Positions 1 through 5,551 of a DNA stretch of 7,226 bases are shown piece after piece. The notes below the pieces were generated by a model that had not been told where the DNA came from, did not search any database, and worked only from the letters and a program-made list of their open reading frames with translations. The stretch spans positions 1 through 7,226 of the forward strand of contig JAUVRN010000090.1 of the NCBI GenBank assembly GCA_030597645.1, in the 5' to 3' direction. The stretch is from Candidatus Zixiibacteriota bacterium (GTDB lineage: Bacteria > Zixibacteria > MSB-5A5 > JAUVRN01). Position 1 is the first letter of the stretch. Every line of letters starts with the position of its first letter. The position numbers and the translations under genes were made by a program.

Positions 1-948
1 CCCGGCCGCCACACGCTCTCCAGCCTCAATATCCCGATCCTCACCCGAGCCCTGTCGCTGCCCTGGGGCTTCAAGTCGCCGATCCGGTGTGAGGTGTACT
101 TCGTCAACCACAAGATCTTCACCAATCTCAAGTGGGGTACCAAGGATCCGGTCGCATTCCGAGATTCGGAGCTGGGCCTGGTGAGGCTGCGCGGCTACGG
201 CACCTACACCTTCCGCATCGCCGAGCCGCTGCTCTTTATCAACTCCATCGTCGGCCGCGAAGCCGCATACAATACCCACGACATCTCCGACTACCTGCGA
301 GACGTCATGGTCGCGCGGATCAACGACATGTTCGGCGAAAAGCTCGACACGATCCTCGACCTGCCGCGCCAGTATGACGAGCTGTCCAAGGAGATCATCC
401 GGCGCATCGGGGATGAGTTCACGAAGTACGGGATGGAACTGGTCGATTTCTACATCACGTCGATCACCCCTCCGGATGATGTGCAGAAGATGATCGATCA
501 GAAATCAGGCATGGGGGCTGTAGGCGACCTCGATTCCTTCCTGAAGTTCTCGCTGGCCAAGGCCATGAACGACGGTGGGACCGGGGCCCAGGCGGGTACC
601 AGCATGGGGATGGGCGCAGGCGTGGGCATGCTGATCCCGAGCATGTTCCAGAAAGCCTGCGGCCCCGACCAGGTGGATCTCCGCCCCGAGTCGCTGCCGA
701 CCGTAACCTGTCCCAAGTGCGGTTCGGACACACCGGAACAGTCGCGGTTCTGCTACCGTTGCGGCAACGCCATGGTGGCCGTGAACCGGTGCCCAGAATG
801 TTCGACGGACCTCGCCACGGATTCCAAGTTCTGCCACGAGTGCGGGCGCAAACTGGGCGAAAAGCCGAGCTGTCCCGCGTGCGGCCAGGACGTGATCTCC
901 GGCTCACAGTTCTGCACGAACTGCGGTGAGAAACTCGCTGACGAATGA
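1..948 (+). CDS. SPFH/Band-7 protein of YdjI (virion-core-like) type with three C-terminal zinc ribbons; 5' end outside the window
   Basis: The reading frame is open from base 1, so the gene starts upstream. The GTG at 94 is an internal valine, because SPFH-like sequence precedes it (for example SLPWGFKSPIRCEVYFVN). The visible 315 residues begin inside the SPFH domain. The motif KWGTKDPV, followed by the RLRGYGTYTFRI strand and a helical stretch up to about residue 165, matches the family to which Bacillus subtilis YdjI belongs. A Gly/Met-rich linker (about residues 185-220) leads to three zinc ribbons, each CxxC-x10-CxxC (Cys 237/240/251/254, 264/267/278/281, 291/294/305/308 of the visible part). 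SPFH proteins usually form membrane-associated oligomers or microdomains. The ribbons probably bind zinc and recruit partners. The stop overlaps the start of the next gene (ATGA), which suggests a coupled partner. No transmembrane segment is visible. The family call is firm; the cellular role is unknown. Confidence 0.88.
   Translation, partial: PGRHTLSSLNIPILTRALSLPWGFKSPIRCEVYFVNHKIFTNLKWGTKDPVAFRDSELGLVRLRGYGTYTFRIAEPLLFINSIVGREAAYNTHDISDYLRDVMVARINDMFGEKLDTILDLPRQYDELSKEIIRRIGDEFTKYGMELVDFYITSITPPDDVQKMIDQKSGMGAVGDLDSFLKFSLAKAMNDGGTGAQAGTSMGMGAGVGMLIPSMFQKACGPDQVDLRPESLPTVTCPKCGSDTPEQSRFCYRCGNAMVAVNRCPECSTDLATDSKFCHECGRKLGEKPSCPACGQDVISGSQFCTNCGEKLADE
709..924 (+). repeat. Three tandem zinc-ribbon repeats, period 81 bases (27 residues)
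   Basis: The first cysteine codons of the three ribbons are at 709, 790 and 871, exactly 81 bases apart. Each unit is CxxC-x10-CxxC and carries an aromatic residue just before the third cysteine (RFC, KFC, QFC), plus a Cys-Gly after the last pair. This resembles the zinc-ribbon/DZANK class of bacterial zinc fingers. The units diverge in sequence between the cysteines, so the duplication is not recent. Confidence 0.85.
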
Positions 949-2354
949 GCGATGTCGTCCGCTTCAGCTGCCCGGGCTGTGGCAGTGAGTTGGAGACGCC
1001 GGAAGGCACCGTCTCGAATCGCTGTGCCTTCTGCAACCTCGTATCGCTGTTGGGCCGGCCCGGACGCGTCGTCAAGCAATACTACCGACCCCACGTCGAT
1101 GCCCGCGAAGCCAGCGTCATCGCCGAGCGGCATCTCAAGAACGCGGGACAGCCGCTGTTTTCGAGCATCGATCTGCGGGCGCTTTACTACGTACCGTTTT
1201 ACCGCTTTCGCGGCCTGAGCCTCACCTGCCTGTCCGCCATCAAACCGGCCGCGCAGACCATGAATGCGGATCCGGAGATCGGTCAACGGGCCTACGAACT
1301 GCGGGCGAAGAACGTGGACCTGACCGTCCCGGGCGCCTCGGATACACCCTTCGGCATGACCAGTCTCGGCATCCGGCCGCAGGCGGTAGCGGCATACGCC
1401 TGGCAGGATAGCGAACTGCCGAAGGAGGCCACGGTCTGGCCGGCCGACCGACCGCCGGACGAAGCGCAGGCGCAGGCGTTCAAAACGGATGCCACTCATG
1501 TGGCCATGGTGCATTCCACCAAGCACTTCGAGTTTTCGGACATGGTGGGAGAGCGTCAGATGCTGATCTACTTCCCGCTGTTCGTCATGGCCGGCATCTC
1601 TGCCGGAGACCACCTCATGGTAGTCCTGGATGGGCTGTCGCGCCGGGTGATCCACACGTCGAACGAACCGCTGCCAATACCCACCGGCCGGATCAACGAC
1701 TCTGTTATGGCGCTGCGTCCGGAGCGGCACCAGTGCCCGAACTGCGGCGCCGACTTCGCACCGAGCGAGCACTCCCTGGTGTACGGGTGTCACAACTGCG
1801 ACCGTGTGTACCTGCTGGAACCGGTAGGCTACCAGCAACTCTCACAGCCGCTCGTGGGCGAGGGGCCCGGCGACCTGTATCCCTTTTGGCGAATGCCGCT
1901 GGCCTTTGACGGACAGCCGCCGTTCGACACGGTGGGTGGTTTCTCGCGCATACTCACCGAAGACATACCGCTACTGACCAAGCGCAAGCGGCACCTGCCT
2001 TTCTACGTCTACGTACCTGCGTTCGCAGGAGCGGACGCCGAATGGCAGGTTCAGATGGCGGAGCGGATGACGCGCACGCAGCCGCTGGTGGAACCGGCGC
2101 GCGGCGTTCCGATCAGCGTCACCGCAGCATCGCTGCCGCCGGCCGAGAGCCGCGAGTTTGCTTCGTTTGCGTGGCACTGGCTGCGCATGTCGTATCTGAA
2201 CCTGCGCGGTGATCGATTCGAGTGGAAGAACGCCCGCACGGGCAATTCGGAGCTGGTCTGGCTGCCTTTGACCGACGCCCGGCTGCAGCGCAGCGTGGTG
2301 CGCGCCCAGACCCGGCCGGAGCCTCGCCGCAAGCGCAACGCAGCGCTTTTCTAG
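945..2354 (+). CDS. Unrecognised cytoplasmic protein with two widely spaced zinc ribbons; coupled partner of the SPFH gene
   Basis: The start ATG (945-947) overlaps the upstream TGA (946-948). The nearest purine-rich stretch (925-930) is too far upstream to be a good ribosome binding site, so translation probably depends on coupling. The 469-residue product has a zinc ribbon at its N-terminus (Cys 9, 12, 27, 30) and a second with identical CxxC-x14-CxxC spacing in its middle (Cys 264, 267, 282, 285). Each ribbon is followed by a hydrophobic/aromatic beta-type motif: ALYYVPFYRFRG after the first, LYPFWRMPL and HLPFYVYVPAF after the second. A further segment, YFPLFVMAG followed by MVVLDGLSRRV, sits at the end of the first half. 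There is no signal peptide and no clear transmembrane helix. The tail is basic (RRKRN). YdjG-type zinc-ribbon proteins sit next to SPFH genes in other bacteria (established), but I cannot claim homology. The function is unknown. Confidence 0.85.
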   Translation: MSDVVRFSCPGCGSELETPEGTVSNRCAFCNLVSLLGRPGRVVKQYYRPHVDAREASVIAERHLKNAGQPLFSSIDLRALYYVPFYRFRGLSLTCLSAIKPAAQTMNADPEIGQRAYELRAKNVDLTVPGASDTPFGMTSLGIRPQAVAAYAWQDSELPKEATVWPADRPPDEAQAQAFKTDATHVAMVHSTKHFEFSDMVGERQMLIYFPLFVMAGISAGDHLMVVLDGLSRRVIHTSNEPLPIPTGRINDSVMALRPERHQCPNCGADFAPSEHSLVYGCHNCDRVYLLEPVGYQQLSQPLVGEGPGDLYPFWRMPLAFDGQPPFDTVGGFSRILTEDIPLLTKRKRHLPFYVYVPAFAGADAEWQVQMAERMTRTQPLVEPARGVPISVTAASLPPAESREFASFAWHWLRMSYLNLRGDRFEWKNARTGNSELVWLPLTDARLQRSVVRAQTRPEPRRKRNAALF

Positions 2355-2417
2355 ATCCCACCGACCTCTCCTGGCAACCCGCAGGGTTCGATCTACATCT
2401 GTATATCCAACGGGGGC

Positions 2418-2445
2418 TTGGTCCCCGCACTGAATCCGCTATATT
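2418..2445 (+). promoter_or_regulatory. Weak sigma70-like promoter candidate
   Basis: TATATT (2440-2445) is a fair -10 box in an otherwise GC-rich region. TTGGTC (2418-2423) is a poor -35 match, with 16 bases between them. The -10 lies inside a small inverted repeat, TGAAT-N7-ATTCA (2431-2447), which might be an operator or chance. This is the best promoter-like match I saw upstream of the surface-protein gene, but it is weak. Confidence 0.2.
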
Positions 2446-2474
2446 CATCTGAGTCCCCTTCCTCCCCGGGACGC

Positions 2475-2490
2475 GCGGCCACCCGGCCGC
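2475..2490 (+). repeat. Short GC-rich inverted repeat in the leader
   Basis: GCGGCC and GGCCGC flank a four-base ACCC loop and form a perfect 6-bp stem. It lies 20 bases before the GGAGG and has no T-run. It could fold in the mRNA leader, but such stems are common by chance in GC-rich DNA. Confidence 0.25.
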
Positions 2491-2509
2491 AAGGGCCAAC
2501 CACGGAGCT

Positions 2510-2514
2510 GGAGG
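2510..2514 (+). promoter_or_regulatory. Ribosome binding site (GGAGG) that argues about the start of the surface-protein gene
   Basis: GGAGG is a strong Shine-Dalgarno match. It lies 24 bases before the first canonical in-frame start (GTG, 2539), which is too far. It lies 6 bases before an in-frame ATC (2521), which is ideal spacing. No ATG, GTG or TTG occurs in frame between the upstream in-frame stop (TGA, 2431-2433) and 2539. Confidence 0.45.
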
Positions 2515-2520
2515 TGCGGC

Positions 2521-2613
2521 ATCCGACAGTCCATATCGGTGCTGGTGGGAGTGCTCGTCGTCGGCACATTGCTGACATGGGCTGCTCCGTCACAGCGCAA
2601 CGCCGCTGCGACA
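2521..2613 (+). other. Signal peptide region of the surface protein
   Basis: From GTG 2539 the N-terminus is a hydrophobic run (LVGVLVVGTLLTW) followed by Ala/Pro/Ser-rich sequence with plausible signal peptidase I sites (WAA/PS or AAA/TH). Read from GTG, it lacks the usual positive N-region. If translation begins at ATC 2521 the leader becomes MRQSIS plus the same hydrophobic core, a normal Sec signal. I see no lipobox cysteine. Confidence 0.6.
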
Positions 2614-5547
2614 CACGGTTCTCTTACGGGACCGGCGGAGACGTCCACACTCAATCCGAACATCTGCCTGATCAACACCGTGCCCGCGGGGTGGTATCCG
2701 AGGCATGTCACGCGAGCGGGAGACTATCTATACATCTCACTCGATAATTCGGGTTTGGAGACGTTCCGGATTACTTCGCCCAGGACGCCTACCAGCACCT
2801 CGCAGTACAACCCGGCCGAACACGTGCGGATGGCCGACGTAAAGGGAGATCGGGCCTACCTGGCTGTGGGCGCCGATGGCATGCTGGTCATGGACCTGAC
2901 GGATCCGTCTCAACCCACCTTTCACAGCAAATTCTCTCCCGTGCTTCCCTGTTCGGAGCTCAAAGCGAGTGGGGACTACGTCTACCTCGCCAATGGATCC
3001 ATCGGGGGGGCACTGTACATCGTCAGCACGGTGTCGGGGGGTCTCCCACTGTTGATCGACAGCCTGCCGGTAGCTGAAGGGATTAGCGGCCTCGACGTAG
3101 AAGGTGACTACGTGTATCTGGCTGTCAAGAACACTGGGCTGCGCATCGTGGACGTCTCACAGGCCCACGCACCCGTAGTCGTTGGTCAGATCGATACCAT
3201 CGGTCTGCCGAGGCACGTCGATGTCGTCGATTCGATCGCCTACGTCACCGTGGGCTCGGCCGGTCTCGCCATCATCGACGTGAGCAATCCCACCGCGCCG
3301 ACCTTGATTACCATCATCGACGAGGCCGACAACTGCGAGCGAATCGTTGTCCAGGACGGCTTTGCGCACATTGCGGGCATGTTCGACGGCTATCACGTGG
3401 TCGACGTGCGCGATCCGGCTCAACCGGTGTGGTTCGGGGACTACGAGACCGACATCAACCTCTATGCCGTCGCTCCAGACAGCGCCTACACCTATGGTGC
3501 ACCAGCCGGCGAGTTGATGGTGTTCTTCTTGGAAAACGAGAGCATTTGCGGTAACGGCGTGCGGGAGGAGTGCGAGGAATGCGACGACGGCAATACGGTC
3601 GACGATGACGGCTGCAGCAATCAGTGCCGCAACCAAGACCTGGTCCGCTTTTGTGGTTTGGAACTCGTCCACCCCCTGGAAACCTATTTCGGAGACATGG
3701 TGCTGCGCGGCGACTACATATACACGGCTTCGGCAGACTCCGGCCTGGCTATCCTCGATCGAAACTATCGGGGTCATCCGGTATTGGTGGGACTTGCCAA
3801 TACAAGCGGTGACGCCCAGGAGATCGCGCTGGCCGGCGACTTCGTCTTCGTGGCCGACGGTCCCGGAGGCTTGGCGGTAGTTGACATTTTGAACGCCGCG
3901 GATCCGGTCATCGTGGGACAACTGTTGTCGCCTTCGGACTACGAGCATATCGGAGTCTGGAGTAACCGCGTACTGATCAGCCGCAGCGACGGCAACTTCG
4001 ATGTTGTGGACGTAAGCCAGCCGCTCCAGCCAACGCGACTGAGTTCTACAGCAAGCGGATTTGGCATTCTTGCGGTAGCTGCCGACAGCCCCTTCGTCTA
4101 CCTCTCCGTCAACAACGATCGCGTACAGGTCTGGGATTGCTCCAACGATTTTGCGCCAGCGGAGCTGCCGAGCGTTCACACCGGAGAGGCCAACTTGGAT
4201 CTGCATGCTCGCAATGATACGCTATTCGTGCTGCGAGCAGATAGTCGCCTGCACATCTACAGCCTCTCCGACCCCTTCAACGCCTCCCTGGTCGGTCACG
4301 TGGGCTTGCCGCACGGCGCCACTGGCCTCGACGTGACCGGCTCCCTGGCATTCGCTCGGGGCAGCAGCCTATCCGCTATTGTGCTCGATGATCCGACGCA
4401 ACCGAAACTGGCAGGCACGATACCGGTCTTCACGCTCAACAGTGTCGTGGCCGCCGAGGACGGCTACGTCTATACGACAGCCTGGTCTGCGGTCCATGCC
4501 TTCGCCTACAGCGTAGTCGGGGTCAGCGCCTTCGGCAACGGCACCGTGGACGCGGGCGAGGAGTGCGATGACGGCAATCTGGTCAATGGCGACGGGTGCG
4601 ACGCCTGCGGTCAGATCGAACCGACCCCCGCCGTGTGCGGCAACGGTGTGCAGGAGCCCGGCGAAGGCTGCGACGACGGCAATCTGATATCGGGGGACGG
4701 CTGCAATTCGGATTGCGACCGCGAGCCGGCCGTCTGCGGCAACGGCATCCTTGAATGGGGTGAGGAGTGTGACGACGGAAACACCGATCCGGACGACTAC
4801 TGCGACGCCGGCTGCGAGGTGCGGGCCGTCTGCGGAGACACGGTACTCGGGATCGGCGAGGAATGTGACGACGGCAACACCGACCCGCTGGACGGCTGTG
4901 GGCAGGATTGCCTGCCGAGTGCCACCTGCGGCGATGGCATTCACGAGTCAGGTGAAGAATGCGATGACGGGAACCGGCTGCCGGGTGACGGCTGCGATTC
5001 GATCTGCCGCTTTGAGTATGTATGCGGGGATGGCCTGGTCGTGCCGGGCGAGGAATGCGACGACGGCAACCTGGTCAATGGGGACGGCTGCGACGAATTC
5101 TGCGAATGGGAACACATTTGCGGAAATGGGATCATTGACTTTTCCGAACAATGCGACGACAGCAACACGGTGGCCGGTGACGGTTGCGATGCCTTCTGCC
5201 AATGGGAACACACCTGCGGCAATGGCATCCTCGAGTTCTCAGAAGAGTGCGACGACAGCAATACCGTGGCTGGCGACGGCTGCAGCCCGGAGTGCCAGAT
5301 AGAGTGCCTCATCGAAATGCCGGGCGACGTGAATGTGAGCGGCAGCGTTACGACGGCCGACGTCATTTATATTGTGAGCTTTGTCTTCAGGGGGAGCCAG
5401 GAGCCCCAGCCGTGCAAGGCCAACGGAGATGTCAATTGTAGTGGATCCGTGACCTCAGCCGACATCATCTATCTGGTCGGATACATCTTCAAAGGCGACA
5501 TCGGTCCCTGCGATATCTGCCACGAAAGCGGCATGCCCTGCAATTGA
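2539..5547 (+). CDS. Large secreted or surface protein: two LVIVD-type beta-propellers, DUF4215 cysteine-rich repeats and a C-terminal dockerin-like domain
   Basis: The product has about 1002 residues counted from GTG 2539, the first canonical start; ATC 2521 is an alternative. Domains in order are: hydrophobic signal peptide (about 1-25); a first propeller of about seven LVIVD-type blades (about 53-333), with motifs such as GLRIVDVS and GLAIIDVSNP; one DUF4215 module (337-363); a second propeller of about seven blades (about 375-660); eight tandem DUF4215 modules (665-923) built on CGNG...GEECDDGN...GDGC; and a dockerin-like pair of calcium loops (929-986) with a Cys-rich tail. LVIVD propellers and DUF4215 repeats are typical of exported bacterial proteins, and dockerins bind cohesins or mediate surface attachment. 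I infer a role in adhesion, binding or the cell surface. No catalytic motif is visible. The gene is monocistronic here and converges on the RND gene. The domain calls rest on motif reading. Confidence 0.85.
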   Translation: MLVGVLVVGTLLTWAAPSQRNAAATHGSLTGPAETSTLNPNICLINTVPAGWYPRHVTRAGDYLYISLDNSGLETFRITSPRTPTSTSQYNPAEHVRMADVKGDRAYLAVGADGMLVMDLTDPSQPTFHSKFSPVLPCSELKASGDYVYLANGSIGGALYIVSTVSGGLPLLIDSLPVAEGISGLDVEGDYVYLAVKNTGLRIVDVSQAHAPVVVGQIDTIGLPRHVDVVDSIAYVTVGSAGLAIIDVSNPTAPTLITIIDEADNCERIVVQDGFAHIAGMFDGYHVVDVRDPAQPVWFGDYETDINLYAVAPDSAYTYGAPAGELMVFFLENESICGNGVREECEECDDGNTVDDDGCSNQCRNQDLVRFCGLELVHPLETYFGDMVLRGDYIYTASADSGLAILDRNYRGHPVLVGLANTSGDAQEIALAGDFVFVADGPGGLAVVDILNAADPVIVGQLLSPSDYEHIGVWSNRVLISRSDGNFDVVDVSQPLQPTRLSSTASGFGILAVAADSPFVYLSVNNDRVQVWDCSNDFAPAELPSVHTGEANLDLHARNDTLFVLRADSRLHIYSLSDPFNASLVGHVGLPHGATGLDVTGSLAFARGSSLSAIVLDDPTQPKLAGTIPVFTLNSVVAAEDGYVYTTAWSAVHAFAYSVVGVSAFGNGTVDAGEECDDGNLVNGDGCDACGQIEPTPAVCGNGVQEPGEGCDDGNLISGDGCNSDCDREPAVCGNGILEWGEECDDGNTDPDDYCDAGCEVRAVCGDTVLGIGEECDDGNTDPLDGCGQDCLPSATCGDGIHESGEECDDGNRLPGDGCDSICRFEYVCGDGLVVPGEECDDGNLVNGDGCDEFCEWEHICGNGIIDFSEQCDDSNTVAGDGCDAFCQWEHTCGNGILEFSEECDDSNTVAGDGCSPECQIECLIEMPGDVNVSGSVTTADVIYIVSFVFRGSQEPQPCKANGDVNCSGSVTSADIIYLVGYIFKGDIGPCDICHESGMPCN
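2695..3537 (+). other. First LVIVD-type beta-propeller domain
   Basis: About seven repeats of roughly 40 residues can be picked out by eye. Each has a GDYVYLA-like strand, a GL-x-IVDVS-like strand and a P-x-x-VG-like turn. The fourth and fifth (nt 3082-3300) are the clearest. The blade count is my own estimate. Such propellers usually act as binding or structural platforms. Confidence 0.7.
3547..3627 (+). repeat. Single DUF4215 module inserted between the two propellers
   Basis: Residues 337-363 carry CGNG, ECDDGN and DDDGC-x3-C, as in the C-terminal array, but this copy stands alone more than 300 residues earlier. It has an extra cysteine (345), and another cysteine follows soon after (372), so the six cysteines could pair locally. 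It may act as a rigid spacer between the propellers. Confidence 0.8.
3661..4518 (+). other. Second LVIVD-type beta-propeller domain
   Basis: Again about seven repeats of roughly 40 residues are visible, with motifs such as GDYIYTASADSGLAILD, GGLAVVDI and FDVVDVSQPLQP. The later blades are more degenerate than in the first propeller. The blade count is by eye. Confidence 0.65.
4531..5307 (+). repeat. Eight tandem DUF4215 (Myxococcus cysteine-rich) repeats
   Basis: Units begin at nt 4531, 4636, 4735, 4831, 4927, 5023, 5119 and 5215. The spacing is 35, 33 and then a steady 32 residues. The consensus is CGNG-x3-GEECDDGN-x3-GDGC-x3-C, with four conserved cysteines. The first unit has Phe in place of its first cysteine and a shortened CDAC. 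The fourth unit (4831) has CGDT in place of CGNG. The last two carry DDSN in place of DDGN. The last unit has one extra cysteine (923). The acidic, disulfide-rich units probably form an extended, calcium-tolerant or protease-resistant stalk. Confidence 0.9.
5323..5496 (+). other. Dockerin-like domain (two calcium-binding loops) at the C-terminus
   Basis: Two 34-residue repeats each contain GDVN-x-SGSVT-x-AD followed by (V/I)IY(I/L)V and a (V/I)F(R/K)G turn. The calcium ligands expected at loop positions 1, 3, 5, 7 and 12 are present: Asp930, Asn932, Ser934, Ser936, Asp941 and Asp964, Asn966, Ser968, Ser970, Asp975. Dockerins normally dock to cohesins, but no cohesin gene is in this window. 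A Cys-rich tail follows (Cys 991, 994, 1001). Confidence 0.8.
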
Positions 5548-5551
5548 CGGC

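Larger units (their letters stand above)
2355..2538. other. Intergenic leader between the zinc-ribbon gene and the surface-protein gene
   Basis: This gap of about 184 bases has no convincing gene. It holds a short inverted repeat just after the upstream stop (AACCC-GCA-GGGTT, 2376-2388) with no T-run, so it is not a convincing terminator. It also holds a weak promoter-like pair, a GC hairpin and a purine-rich GGAGG, listed separately. Part of the 3' end (2521-2538) may be coding if the ATC start of the next gene is used. Confidence 0.6.

Noticed and set aside
94..96. GTG as the start of the SPFH gene
   Set aside because: Conserved SPFH sequence lies upstream in the same open frame, so this codon is an internal valine.
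753..1838. Long open frame of 361 codons on the minus strand
   Set aside because: It lies opposite the SPFH and zinc-ribbon genes, whose plus-strand products have clear motifs. The antisense product shows no domain, and GC-rich DNA commonly leaves such frames open.
2376..2388. AACCC-GCA-GGGTT hairpin as a terminator for the zinc-ribbon gene
   Set aside because: The stem is only 5 bp and no T-run follows.
2418..2747. Plus-strand ORF of 109 codons beginning in the leader
   Set aside because: It overlaps the signal-peptide region of the surface protein in another frame, has no ribosome binding site and shows no recognisable feature.
3157..4206. Open frame of 349 codons opposite the propeller region
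   Set aside because: It is a shadow of the plus-strand propeller gene, with a low-complexity Val/Asp/Ala product and no plausible family.
4531..5307. Regular repeats that might suggest a CRISPR array
   Set aside because: The repeats are about 96 bases long, encode a conserved protein module and vary at synonymous sites.
4369..5366. Minus-strand frames with repetitive products opposite the cysteine-rich array
   Set aside because: Their repeats simply mirror the DUF4215 DNA repeats; the plus-strand reading gives conserved cysteines.
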